A stretch of 12,341 bases of DNA from Chitinophaga pinensis (GTDB taxonomy: Bacteria > Bacteroidota > Bacteroidia > UKL13-3). Below are positions 1 to 8,225 of this stretch, piece by piece (the stretch's first letter is position 1; each line of letters starts with the position of its first letter). The DNA lies in contig CAMCQX010000017.1 of assembly GCA_945876985.1 (NCBI GenBank), forward strand, positions 1 to 12,341, in the 5' to 3' direction. The translations under genes and the position numbers were made by a program. The notes below the pieces were generated by a model that searched no databases, was not told the origin of the DNA, and saw nothing but the letters and a program-made list of their open reading frames with translations.

Positions 1-2548
1 CCGGACAAACAGTTTCACAAGGAGCATGACCACAATGCTGACACATCATAGGTTGGTGCATGACAGTAACATGTTCAAAATCTATATTATTGTCTTTGTT
101 ATCGTATTCTTTTTCTTTTGTAGAAGGTTTTCCAGTTGCTAAGTTTTTAAAACTGTAGTATCTGTCAATTCTAATCCAATGCATTTCTCTGCTGTTTAAA
201 ATTTCTTTTCTACCAACAACAGGAACATTATTTTCAGCTGAACAACTAACTACACATGATCCACAACCAGTACAAGCATTCATATCAATTGCCATTCCCC
301 ATTTGTGTCCTTTGCTATCATGCTCTTCCCATAATGAAATAATATGAGCATGCTCGTTATTACCAGCACTAGGATTTTTAATATACTCATTTAAAGAAGC
401 TTCACGTAATAAATTACGTCCTTCAATAGTTTGATGCGTTTGAGTTAATGGCAATTCATAACCATCATCGGTTTTAGTTAATGTAATACCGTTAGAGGCA
501 TTATAACTAAAAGTATTGTTTTCAAAACTTACTAAACCAAAAGCATTTTTACCTAAACCTTTTCCAAAGTTTGAAGCTACTTTGCCTTTTAATTTACCGT
601 AACCCATTGCCAAACCAATAGTTGAATTGGCTTGTCCTGGTTGAATCAAAATTGGTAAACCTTCTATTGTTGTTTTACCAGCTTTTAAAGTTACTACATC
701 ACCTTGTTTCAAATTAAATTGATCGGCAGTAACTTTACCAATTGTTAAGTAATTATCCCAACAAGCTTTACTAATAGGATCAGGCAATTCTTGTAACCAA
801 GGATTATTAGCATGTGTTCCATCACCTAAACCAACTTTAGTATATAGTTTAAGTTCAGTGTTTTTTAAATTAGTAGTATAGTTTACTGTTGCTTTGTTAG
901 CAATGTCAATTGATAAAGCTGCTGCAGAAGCTGAACTAGCTACTTTTGGTGAAGCAATAAAGAAACCATCATGAAGCGTTTTATTCCAAACTGTTTCACC
1001 AGCCTTTAAAATGTTAGCTTCCCAATTTGATTTAATATATGTGTAAACATCTGTATTGTTACCAGTCCATTTCAATAAACTTTCTTGAACCTGACGAGTA
1101 GTAAATACATTCGTAATGGTTGGTTGTGTTAATCCAAAATATCCTAATTTAGGTTCTGAATCATTCCAACTTTCTAAATAATGATTATCTGGAGTTTGGT
1201 ATTTACATAATTCACCCGTTTCATCTGTAGATGAATTGGTAGAAATTGTTGTTTTTACTTTCTTTAATGCTTGTTTGAATTTATCAGCATTATAATAACT
1301 GTAAACTGGATTTGTGTTATAGAATAAAACGGTATCTATCGCTCCATTTTCCATTTCAGTAACAAATGCTTCAAAAGCAGCATCGTCACCACTTACTTGA
1401 TTAGAGTAATTATCTAAATCAATAGTAGTTCCAATATTTCCTAATAAACTATTGATACTGGCTACTAATAATTGATTGTCGATATTATTAGAACCAGAAA
1501 TTACCAACGATTCACCTTTAGCCGCTAATAATTCTTTGGCAGTTAAATCAATTGAATTTAAAGCAATTTCGATAGTTGGAATTGAAAAAGTGGGCGCTCC
1601 TGTTGCAGTAGCAATTTTATTATAAATGCTTAATAATACTGCTCCTTCCATGGAAGGTTTAATAGGGAAACGGTAATCTGCATTTGAACCAGTAATTGAT
1701 AAATTACTTTCAAAATGCATGTGACGGCTCATTTTCTTATCTTCAGCTTTTCTGTTTTTAGACCATCCTTTAGTAAATTCTACTGGAGAAATCCATGTTC
1801 CTAAAAAATCAGCGCCAAAACTTACAATTACTTTTGCTTTTTCAAAGTTAAATGAAGGAACAACCGCTTTACCAAAAGCTCGTTTGTTAGCTTCTATTAA
1901 TGCAGCATAAGAAATTGCTTCGTATCCAACCACTTTTGTTGATGGATATTTAGCTGTAAATTCAGCAATAATTTTTTTGGTAGAAGGGCTGGTATTAGTT
2001 CCACTAACAATTCTAATATTTTTTGATGAGGCTAAAGCTTGAGTTATTTCTGTATCTACAGTTTCCCAAGTCGACTCATTGTTATCTTTACGAGGTAATC
2101 TTAAACGCTCGTTATCATACAAACCTAAAAGACTGGCATGACCAGTAGCACAAACACCACCTTTAAAAACTGGTGAATCAGCATTTCCTTCTATTTTTAC
2201 AGGACGACCTTCTCTGGTTTTTACTAAAATACTACATCCAGTTGAACATGCACCACAAGTAGTAGCATACCAATTTGGAATACCTGGAGTTATGTTCTCA
2301 GGCTTAATAATGTATGGAATTGCATTTTTTACAGGAGTATTATTACATGCTGCTAAAGCAACAGCTGAAATACTAAAGCCAAAATATTTTAAAAAATCAC
2401 GTCTGTTTGATTGCATTTCGCCATCAGAATCAGTTAAAACTTCTTCCAAAGGAATTCCCTGTGCAAATTCTTTATTCTTATTAGCAACAAACTTTGGATC
2501 GCTGTTCAGTTCTTCTAAACCTTTCCAGTATTTATTTGTATTTCCCAT
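1..2548 (-). CDS. actB: ActB, iron-sulfur subunit of alternative complex III (5' part, cut by window edge)
   Basis: I translated this frame by hand. It is open from the ATG at 2548 to base 1, giving 849 codons with no stop, so the C-terminus lies outside. An in-frame TAA directly precedes the ATG and fixes the start. The N-terminus has the extended Tat leader typical of Bacteroidota ActB: about 48 residues, then RRDFLK (49-54), a hydrophobic stretch, and ALAAC with a lipobox-like Cys68. Next comes the molybdopterin-oxidoreductase-like B1 domain, with Cys98, 101, 105 and 133 (CX2CX3CX27C). From about residue 750 a ferredoxin-like B2 domain begins, with Cys759/762/765/769 and Cys836/839/844/848. 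In known ACIII, ActB passes electrons from quinol towards the haem subunits at the periplasmic face, and B1 carries no molybdenum cofactor. It lies 56 bases after actA and is surely co-transcribed with it. Confidence 0.93.
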   Translation of the reverse strand, partial: MGNTNKYWKGLEELNSDPKFVANKNKEFAQGIPLEEVLTDSDGEMQSNRRDFLKYFGFSISAVALAACNNTPVKNAIPYIIKPENITPGIPNWYATTCGACSTGCSILVKTREGRPVKIEGNADSPVFKGGVCATGHASLLGLYDNERLRLPRKDNNESTWETVDTEITQALASSKNIRIVSGTNTSPSTKKIIAEFTAKYPSTKVVGYEAISYAALIEANKRAFGKAVVPSFNFEKAKVIVSFGADFLGTWISPVEFTKGWSKNRKAEDKKMSRHMHFESNLSITGSNADYRFPIKPSMEGAVLLSIYNKIATATGAPTFSIPTIEIALNSIDLTAKELLAAKGESLVISGSNNIDNQLLVASINSLLGNIGTTIDLDNYSNQVSGDDAAFEAFVTEMENGAIDTVLFYNTNPVYSYYNADKFKQALKKVKTTISTNSSTDETGELCKYQTPDNHYLESWNDSEPKLGYFGLTQPTITNVFTTRQVQESLLKWTGNNTDVYTYIKSNWEANILKAGETVWNKTLHDGFFIASPKVASSASAAALSIDIANKATVNYTTNLKNTELKLYTKVGLGDGTHANNPWLQELPDPISKACWDNYLTIGKVTADQFNLKQGDVVTLKAGKTTIEGLPILIQPGQANSTIGLAMGYGKLKGKVASNFGKGLGKNAFGLVSFENNTFSYNASNGITLTKTDDGYELPLTQTHQTIEGRNLLREASLNEYIKNPSAGNNEHAHIISLWEEHDSKGHKWGMAIDMNACTGCGSCVVSCSAENNVPVVGRKEILNSREMHWIRIDRYYSFKNLATGKPSTKEKEYDNKDNNIDFEHVTVMHQPMMCQHCGHAPCETVCP

Positions 2549-2604
2549 TTAAATTTTATTCTTCTTTTAGTAATTTTTTAATTATTTATGTCAAATAGTT
2601 TTGA

Positions 2605-3864
2605 TTAATAATGGCATTTGGCACATTCTAATCCACCATTTTGAGCAACTGTAATAAAATCTTTGTTGCTAGCTTTTAAATCTTTGTGTAGTTTTTCATA
2701 GTAATCATTGTTAGCAACGTCTACTTTAGCCTCACGGTGACAGTTAATACACCATCCCATTTGTAAACTACGTTGTTGACTAACTACTTTCATAGTTTCT
2801 ATTGGACCATGGCACGCTTGACATTCCACTTTACCAATTTTAACATGTTGTGCATGATTAAAATAAGCATGGTCAGGTAAATTATGAATTCTTACCCATT
2901 TAATAGGCTGTTGTTTAAATCCAGCTATATATGTTCCATTTTTAGCATCATAACCAACTGCATTATAAATTTTTTGAATTTCAGGTGAAACGTTACCGTT
3001 ATATTTTGCTTTTGCTTTTACATATGCATGGCAATTCATACAGGTACTTGCTGAAGGAATAGAAGCTTGTTTTCCTTTATCAGCACTAGAATGGCAATAC
3101 TGACAATTGATTTTGTATTTACCAGCATGTAATTCATGTGAGTAATTAATAGGTTGAACTGGCGCGTATCCTTTTTGAACTCCTACTTTTGTTTGTCCAT
3201 AATCATAACCATATAATCCTAAAACTACGGTTAATAAAGCACCAACGGCTAAAGTACCAACTACAGGATGTTTAACAAATAATTTAAAACGAGTAGATTT
3301 TTTATTTTGCTTCCAATGAATTTTTTTTTCATCAGCTTCTTCAGGATATTTTTCATCGTGAATTTTACCAATTACTTTTCTTATTTTCAATAAAATAAAA
3401 ATAATTATCAGTAATACAACAGCAAATATTAGTAATCCAACAAGTAAACCTTCTGAATAAAAACCTTCTTCAGTTTTTGCTGAACCAGTTGAAGCTGTTC
3501 CATTATCTACTGTTGCAACAGCACCACCAGTTTTAACATAAGCTAAAATTGATTTTACTTGTTCATCTGAAAATTGAGGAAATGCAGTCATTACAGACTG
3601 ATTGTATTCATTATATATTTTTAGTGCTTCAGCGTCACCTGATTTTACCAATGCTTGCGAGTTTTTTATCCACTTTATTAACCATGCTTCATTGTGGCGC
3701 TTATCAACGTCTTTTAAGGCAGGACCTACTACTTTGTCATTGATTGCATGACATGAAGTACAATTAGCATTAAATAATTTTTCTCCTTCGGCTACATCAG
3801 CCATTGTTAATTTAGCTCCTAAAAAAAGAGATCCTAGTAAAAATAGTAGTTTATTCAGTTTCAT
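2605..3864 (-). CDS. actA: ActA, six-haem membrane cytochrome c subunit of alternative complex III
   Basis: This 419-residue protein carries haem c and passes electrons within the quinol-oxidising ACIII at the periplasmic face. A signal peptide (about 1-22) leads into a class I monohaem domain with CTSCH at 35-39 and a likely distal ligand Met92. A linker and membrane helix (about 139-159), a basic cytoplasmic loop and a second helix (about 200-219) follow. The C-terminal multihaem domain has five CXXCH sites, starting near residues 254, 275, 348, 372 and 414. That makes six haem sites in total. The ActA subunit first described in Rhodothermus is pentahaem; from memory, many Bacteroidota orthologues carry the extra N-terminal domain seen here. 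An in-frame TAA abuts the ATG. actB follows after 56 bases, and this is probably the first gene of the act operon. Confidence 0.93.
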   Translation of the reverse strand: MKLNKLLFLLGSLFLGAKLTMADVAEGEKLFNANCTSCHAINDKVVGPALKDVDKRHNEAWLIKWIKNSQALVKSGDAEALKIYNEYNQSVMTAFPQFSDEQVKSILAYVKTGGAVATVDNGTASTGSAKTEEGFYSEGLLVGLLIFAVVLLIIIFILLKIRKVIGKIHDEKYPEEADEKKIHWKQNKKSTRFKLFVKHPVVGTLAVGALLTVVLGLYGYDYGQTKVGVQKGYAPVQPINYSHELHAGKYKINCQYCHSSADKGKQASIPSASTCMNCHAYVKAKAKYNGNVSPEIQKIYNAVGYDAKNGTYIAGFKQQPIKWVRIHNLPDHAYFNHAQHVKIGKVECQACHGPIETMKVVSQQRSLQMGWCINCHREAKVDVANNDYYEKLHKDLKASNKDFITVAQNGGLECAKCHY

Positions 3865-3870
3865 TTAATA

Positions 3871-3892
3871 TTCTTTACAAATTCTTTACAAA
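3871..3892. repeat. Tandem 11-bp duplication in front of actA
   Basis: TTCTTTACAAA (plus strand) occurs twice in perfect tandem. It lies between the actA start codon and the candidate -7 element. The downstream copy, in plus-strand order, overlaps the first bases of that element. It may be a recent duplication inside the short leader; a binding-site role cannot be shown. Confidence 0.8.
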
Positions 3893-3896
3893 TCTA
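3889..3896 (-). promoter_or_regulatory. Candidate promoter (-7 element) of the act operon
   Basis: The minus strand reads TAGATTTG, a perfect match to the Bacteroidota -7 consensus TAnnTTTG, 24 bases upstream of the actA ATG. The nearest TTG (3910-3908) is only 11 bases away, well short of the usual 17 or more, so the -33 element is not convincing. The position upstream of the first act gene supports it; the call remains tentative. Confidence 0.35.
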
Positions 3897-3984
3897 TTGT
3901 TTATTGACAATTTAGCCATAATGATTTAAATCAAGACTAACTTTTTTCAATAATGGTGCGAATATAATGAGATTAATTATGTAG

Positions 3985-4039
3985 GGAATACTGTTAATAA
4001 ATAAATATTATTTAGACAAATTCTAACTTAGGAATACTG
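3985..4039. repeat. Direct repeat GGAATACTG in the spacer before actA
   Basis: The 9-mer GGAATACTG occurs at 3985-3993 and again at 4031-4039 in the same orientation, 46 bases apart. The 190-base gap between actA and the dehydratase gene holds nothing else I can name: no stem-loop terminator is visible after the dehydratase stop codon and no small reading frame is convincing. The repeat could be a regulator site pair or chance. Confidence 0.4.
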
Positions 4040-4054
4040 AAAATGTAATCCTTT

Positions 4055-6022
4055 TTATTTTTCTAATAATTTTTCAACAGTTACTTCACTTAATTCTTGC
4101 TTAATATCTAAGTGCTCGTAGGGCGAGTTTTGGCTGATAAATTCAGGTACTATTTCCTTCATTTTAGCTACTATTGCAGTTTGATTTTGTGTATTGTATA
4201 AATCTAATAAATTCTGAATATCATTTTTAACATTTTCAAATTTATAATCACGAACTTTTCCAATCATAATTTTAGAATGATGAGTAGGAATTGTATTTTC
4301 TTTATCGTTTAATAATTCTTCATAAATCTTCTCTCCTGGTCTTAAACCAGTATATATAATTTGAATATCTCTTCCTAATGCCAAACCCGAAAGACGAATC
4401 ATTTTTTTTGCTAAATCAATAATTTTTACTGATTTGCCCATATCAAAAATAAATATTTCACCACCATTTCCCATATGCCCTGCTTCCAATACCAATTGGC
4501 ATGCTTCAGAAATGGTCATAAAATAACGTGTAACTTCTGGGTGCGTCACTGTAATTGGTCCGCCTGCATCTATTTGTTTCTTGAATCGAGGAATAACAGA
4601 ACCGCTTGAACCTAAAACATTACCAAATCTGGTCGTAATAAATTTAGTTTCACTAGTTTTATTTTCCTTCATAAAATTACTTAACGACTGCACATATATT
4701 TCGGCTATTCGCTTACTTGCTCCCATTACATTTGTTGGGTTTACAGCTTTATCTGTACTTACCATCACAAATTTTTCTACTTTATATTCAACTGATAAAT
4801 CAGCTAAAATCATGGTGCCTTTAATATTTGTTTTGATTGCTTCTGAAGGATTATTTTCCATTAAAGGAACATGTTTATATGCAGCAGCATGATAAATTAT
4901 TTCTGGTTGAAAGCGCTCAAAAATTCCTTTCATTCTTTCCCAGTTTGTAATATCTGCTAGTAATATTTCTATATTTTTTTTGTTAAAATTATCAATATTT
5001 TCTGTGATTTTTACTTCTAATTGATATAAACTTTCTTCGCTTGAATCTATAATTATGATCTTCTTTATCTTAAACTTACATAATTGATTCACTATTTCAC
5101 TACCAATAGAACCCGCAGCACCGGTAACCATTACTATTTTACCATTCAATTGTTTACCAATTGCATTTATATCTAATTCAATAATATCTCTTTGAATTAA
5201 ATCTTCAATTTTTACCGTTTTTATTTGATTAAAACTAAGCTCTCCATTTATCCATTTTTCAATAGGAGGAACGTTTTGAACATTTATATTGTTGGCCAAG
5301 CAATGGTCTATAATTTCCTGCTTTCTATTAACACTTAAGTTAACATCACTAATAATTAAATTCTCAATATTGTACTTTATATTTAATGTATTTATGTCTT
5401 TATCAAAGTCGAATATTCTTACTCCATCTATTGATTTCCCTTGCATATTATTGTCATCATCAAAAAAAGCGACAATTTTAATATTTAAACCTTTGTGAAG
5501 TTCTAATTTTCTTTTGGTAATTATACCGGCTTCACCAGAACCAAATATTACATAATTTACTGCTGAACCATTGTTTTTGTATGATATTTTTAAATATATT
5601 AGTTTAATAAATACTCTAAATGCACCTAAAAAAAATGTAGAAATTATAAAATCTAAAATAATAATTGAAAATGGAATTATATGATTTTCTGTTGTGAAAA
5701 ATGATTTATAAAATAAAGAAATAATAATCATTCCAACAGTGCTTAAAAGTGAACTGTAAAGTACGTTTAAACCATCTTGTGCACTGGTATGTCTAATAAT
5801 TCCAGAATATAGTCTAAAGTACATCATAAAGACTGACTTTATTAACAACACAATTGGTAAAACCATAATTATGGTCATATAATTGGTATTGTTAAATTGA
5901 AAACTAAATCGTAAAACTACTGCTAATACAAAAGAAATGGTACAAATAACTAAATCAAAAATAAAAATGACCCAACGAGGAACGTTTGAACTAACGGCAA
6001 ATAATAAACGTATATATTTCAT
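4055..6022 (-). CDS. Membrane-bound NDP-sugar 4,6-dehydratase (CapD/WbpM/PglF type)
   Basis: This 655-residue protein matches the long, membrane-anchored nucleotide-sugar dehydratases that start deoxy-amino-sugar synthesis, usually from UDP-GlcNAc, for capsule, O-antigen or glycoprotein glycans. About four membrane helices fill residues 15-145. A first Rossmann-like domain begins with GSGEAG (161-166). The catalytic SDR domain starts with the NAD-binding motif TGAAGSIGSE (300-309). The active-site stretch has STDK (422-425), then Met433 and Lys437 spaced as MxxxK. Met in place of the usual YxxxK tyrosine is a hallmark of the WbpM-like branch. LRPGEK (560-565) is also typical. The usual next enzymes, an aminotransferase and a glycosyltransferase, are not adjacent, so the exact sugar is unknown. 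It has its own likely promoter and a 142-base gap upstream. Confidence 0.92.
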   Translation of the reverse strand: MKYIRLLFAVSSNVPRWVIFIFDLVICTISFVLAVVLRFSFQFNNTNYMTIIMVLPIVLLIKSVFMMYFRLYSGIIRHTSAQDGLNVLYSSLLSTVGMIIISLFYKSFFTTENHIIPFSIIILDFIISTFFLGAFRVFIKLIYLKISYKNNGSAVNYVIFGSGEAGIITKRKLELHKGLNIKIVAFFDDDNNMQGKSIDGVRIFDFDKDINTLNIKYNIENLIISDVNLSVNRKQEIIDHCLANNINVQNVPPIEKWINGELSFNQIKTVKIEDLIQRDIIELDINAIGKQLNGKIVMVTGAAGSIGSEIVNQLCKFKIKKIIIIDSSEESLYQLEVKITENIDNFNKKNIEILLADITNWERMKGIFERFQPEIIYHAAAYKHVPLMENNPSEAIKTNIKGTMILADLSVEYKVEKFVMVSTDKAVNPTNVMGASKRIAEIYVQSLSNFMKENKTSETKFITTRFGNVLGSSGSVIPRFKKQIDAGGPITVTHPEVTRYFMTISEACQLVLEAGHMGNGGEIFIFDMGKSVKIIDLAKKMIRLSGLALGRDIQIIYTGLRPGEKIYEELLNDKENTIPTHHSKIMIGKVRDYKFENVKNDIQNLLDLYNTQNQTAIVAKMKEIVPEFISQNSPYEHLDIKQELSEVTVEKLLEK

Positions 6023-6041
6023 AGTAAAATTAATTACGTTA

Positions 6042-6070
6042 CAAATATATTATTTTTTACAACTTTACAA
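6042..6070 (-). promoter_or_regulatory. Promoter of the NDP-sugar dehydratase gene
   Basis: On the minus strand TTG (6070-6068) is followed by an 18-base spacer and TATATTTG (6049-6042). This fits the Bacteroidota -33 TTG / -7 TAnnTTTG consensus in both sequence and spacing. Transcription would start near 6035, leaving a leader of only about a dozen bases before the ATG at 6022. It is the best promoter match in the window. Confidence 0.55.
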
Positions 6071-6120
6071 CAGTTCATTAAAATAAAATATAAAAATAAA
6101 CGTAAAGTCATTAAAATTAT

Positions 6121-6148
6121 TGATTTTTGATTTGATTTGAAATGATTT
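6121..6148. repeat. Short-period TGATT repeat downstream of the EamA gene
   Basis: The plus strand carries TGATT at 6121, 6128, 6133 and 6143, a degenerate run of 5- to 10-base spacing in the gap between the EamA-type gene and the dehydratase gene. No hairpin followed by a T-run is visible here, so it is not an obvious terminator. It is a simple repeat of unknown role. Confidence 0.45.
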
Positions 6149-6164
6149 ATTAAAAAATATAAAC

Positions 6165-7043
6165 TTAATATTCGTTATCAAATTTTTTCTTAAAAAAAGG
6201 ATAGCTGAGTACACAAAAAAGAATAATTATAGCACCAACATAAAATTGAGTAGACATGATTTCTGATTGACCAAATAAAAACACCGAAAATAAAACACCA
6301 TAAACAGGTTCTAAATTATTAGTTATAATGACAGTAAAAGGTGAAAAATATTTCATGATTTCAACACTTAATGTAAATGCCAATGTAGTACATAATATAC
6401 TTAATACTAAGAGCCAAAGCATATCATAATTTTTAAATGGTTCTAAGTAAAAATAATTGTCATTGATTACTAATTTTATAAAAATAATAAATACCAAAGC
6501 ACCAATAAATTCAACTATTGTTATGTAGGAACTATTGTGTTTTAAAATTAGTTTCCCATTGTATATTCCGAAAAATGCACCCGTAAATGCCGCTAAAATT
6601 CCATAAAATATTCCTTCAATTGTTCCTGATTCAAATTGCAAAATAATGGCTAATCCAATTAATATAATTACGCCATAAAATGCATCACCCCAAAAGAACT
6701 TTTTTTTGAGTAAAATGGGTTGTAATACAGAACCAAATAAAGTCATGGTACTAAATCCTGCCATTGCTATTGAAACATTAGATACTTTTATGGCATGGTA
6801 AAAAAAATACCAATGAGCGCCAACCAATATTCCCATGATAAAAATTATGCTCGTTTCTTTAATTGATAAATCAAACTTGAATTTTTTATAAATAATAAAA
6901 AAAGCCAAACTTAAACCCGCAAAAATTAATCGCCAAAAAACCAAATCGAGCGCGGGTAAAGAAATTAATTTACCTAAAACAGGAGTAAAACCCCAGAGTA
7001 AAACAATAAAATGTAACTGTAAGTATTTGTTTTTATTTAACAA
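6165..7043 (-). CDS. EamA-type (DMT superfamily) inner-membrane transporter
   Basis: This 292-residue protein is almost wholly hydrophobic, with the length and pattern of ten-helix drug/metabolite transporters: two homologous EamA halves at about 8-135 and 143-284. WGFTPVLGKLI near the N-terminus and NLEPVYG (243-249) are typical family positions. The substrate cannot be read from sequence; relatives export amino acids or other metabolites. The start is the TTG at 7043, seven bases after the lptG stop codon. No in-frame ATG lies between the upstream stop (7070-7068) and residue 70, and the first helix would be lost with a later start, so a TTG start is the best reading. The tight spacing implies co-transcription and perhaps translational coupling with lptG. 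Confidence 0.88.
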   Translation of the reverse strand: MLNKNKYLQLHFIVLLWGFTPVLGKLISLPALDLVFWRLIFAGLSLAFFIIYKKFKFDLSIKETSIIFIMGILVGAHWYFFYHAIKVSNVSIAMAGFSTMTLFGSVLQPILLKKKFFWGDAFYGVIILIGLAIILQFESGTIEGIFYGILAAFTGAFFGIYNGKLILKHNSSYITIVEFIGALVFIIFIKLVINDNYFYLEPFKNYDMLWLLVLSILCTTLAFTLSVEIMKYFSPFTVIITNNLEPVYGVLFSVFLFGQSEIMSTQFYVGAIIILFCVLSYPFFKKKFDNEY

Positions 7044-7050
7044 GATGGTT

Positions 7051-8151
7051 TTATTTAGGAGCAGTTTTTAACAAAAACAATGCAATAATTAGGAAAAATG
7101 CTGGCGGAATCCAAACTGCTAATGCGGGAGCTAATACGCCTGTAAAACCCATTACACTAAATATTTGTATCAAAAATAAATAAGAAATTGTTAATCCGAA
7201 TCCTAAAGCAATATGCGCACCTGTTCCTCCCCTACTTTTTTTACTAGAAACCGCAACTGCTAATATTGTTAAAATAAAAAAAGAAGTGGGTACAGAAACT
7301 CGTTTGTATAATTCTACATAAAATTTATGGACCGGAGCGCCTTTGCTTTTTTCTTTTCTTATGTATTCATTCAGCTCTGGATTGGTCATACTTGTAACGT
7401 AATTAGCTTTTAAAACAAACTCATCGGGTTTAATATTTAAAAGAGTATCCAATTTTGCAAATTTCCTTAATGGTTCATCATCGCCAATAAATAAGCGCTG
7501 TTGAACGTTTTCTAATGTCCAGTTTTTATTAACTTTATTCCATATTATTCTAGTAGCAAAAATTCTATTATAAATTTTATTGTTTTTAAATCCTTCAATG
7601 GTACAATTAAAACCTACGCTATCAGTATAATTATAAGACTCCATGTGTATTACAGTAGAATCGTTTAGCATAGAATAAATATTATTATTTTGAGTAATAA
7701 CTTTATCATGTATATAATTATCTTCAAATTTAAGTCTATGTTGATCGGCAATTGGCATTAAATGCATATTTGCTACCAAAAACAAAACAAATAATATAAA
7801 TGACGATAACATATATGGCTTTAAAAAACGATAGTACGGAGCGCCACTATTTAAAATAGCAATAATTTCTGTGTTTTGAGATAATTTTGAATTAAAAAAA
7901 ATGGTTGACAAAAACAAGAAAATTGGACTCAATAAACCTAAAAAATAAGGTATAAACCACAAATAATATTCAAAAATCAAGACATATAAAGATGGTTTAT
8001 GTTTAATAAAATCATCCATTTTTTCAGAAATATCAACAAAAATTGCTATGAGCGAAAAAAGCAAAACACAGAAAAAAAATGTGGAAATAAATTTCCTCAT
8101 AATGTATCTATCAATTATGCCTAAACCTAAAATTTCGTAAATTCTTTTCAT
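7051..8151 (-). CDS. lptG: LptG-type permease of the LPS export system (YjgP/YjgQ family)
   Basis: This is a 366-residue member of the LptF/LptG family, the membrane half of the LptB2FG transporter that extracts LPS from the inner membrane and feeds the Lpt bridge. The family pattern is complete. IIDRYI (12-17) precedes the first helix, and three helices fill roughly 20-135. A charged segment with EIIAILNSGAPYYRFLKP (95-112) should contact the ATPase. A periplasmic beta-jellyroll domain spans about 140-275, and three more helices cover about 285-362. Length and N-terminus resemble E. coli LptG more than LptF, though the two are hard to separate in this phylum. An in-frame TAA directly precedes the ATG. 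yhhQ ends 74 bases upstream and the EamA gene begins seven bases downstream. The partners lptB and lptF are not in the window. Confidence 0.9.
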   Translation of the reverse strand: MKRIYEILGLGIIDRYIMRKFISTFFFCVLLFSLIAIFVDISEKMDDFIKHKPSLYVLIFEYYLWFIPYFLGLLSPIFLFLSTIFFNSKLSQNTEIIAILNSGAPYYRFLKPYMLSSFILFVLFLVANMHLMPIADQHRLKFEDNYIHDKVITQNNNIYSMLNDSTVIHMESYNYTDSVGFNCTIEGFKNNKIYNRIFATRIIWNKVNKNWTLENVQQRLFIGDDEPLRKFAKLDTLLNIKPDEFVLKANYVTSMTNPELNEYIRKEKSKGAPVHKFYVELYKRVSVPTSFFILTILAVAVSSKKSRGGTGAHIALGFGLTISYLFLIQIFSVMGFTGVLAPALAVWIPPAFFLIIALFLLKTAPK

Positions 8152-8225
8152 TTAAAATAATGTGGCAAAGTAAAGCTTTATTTAGCTTGAAAAAATAATG
8201 CCATAATTTGTAAATAAACATTTTG

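Noticed and set aside
2292..2552. Plus-strand reading frames inside actB, actA, the dehydratase and yhhQ (for example 2292-2552, 3549-3743, 4581-4892, 5289-5498, 8779-9042)
   Set aside because: Each lies opposite a well-recognised gene, has no family resemblance and no promoter; they are antisense shadows.
8173..8188. A terminator between yhhQ and lptG (AAGCT/AGCTT stem, six-base loop)
   Set aside because: The stem is only five pairs and no T-run follows in the direction of transcription.
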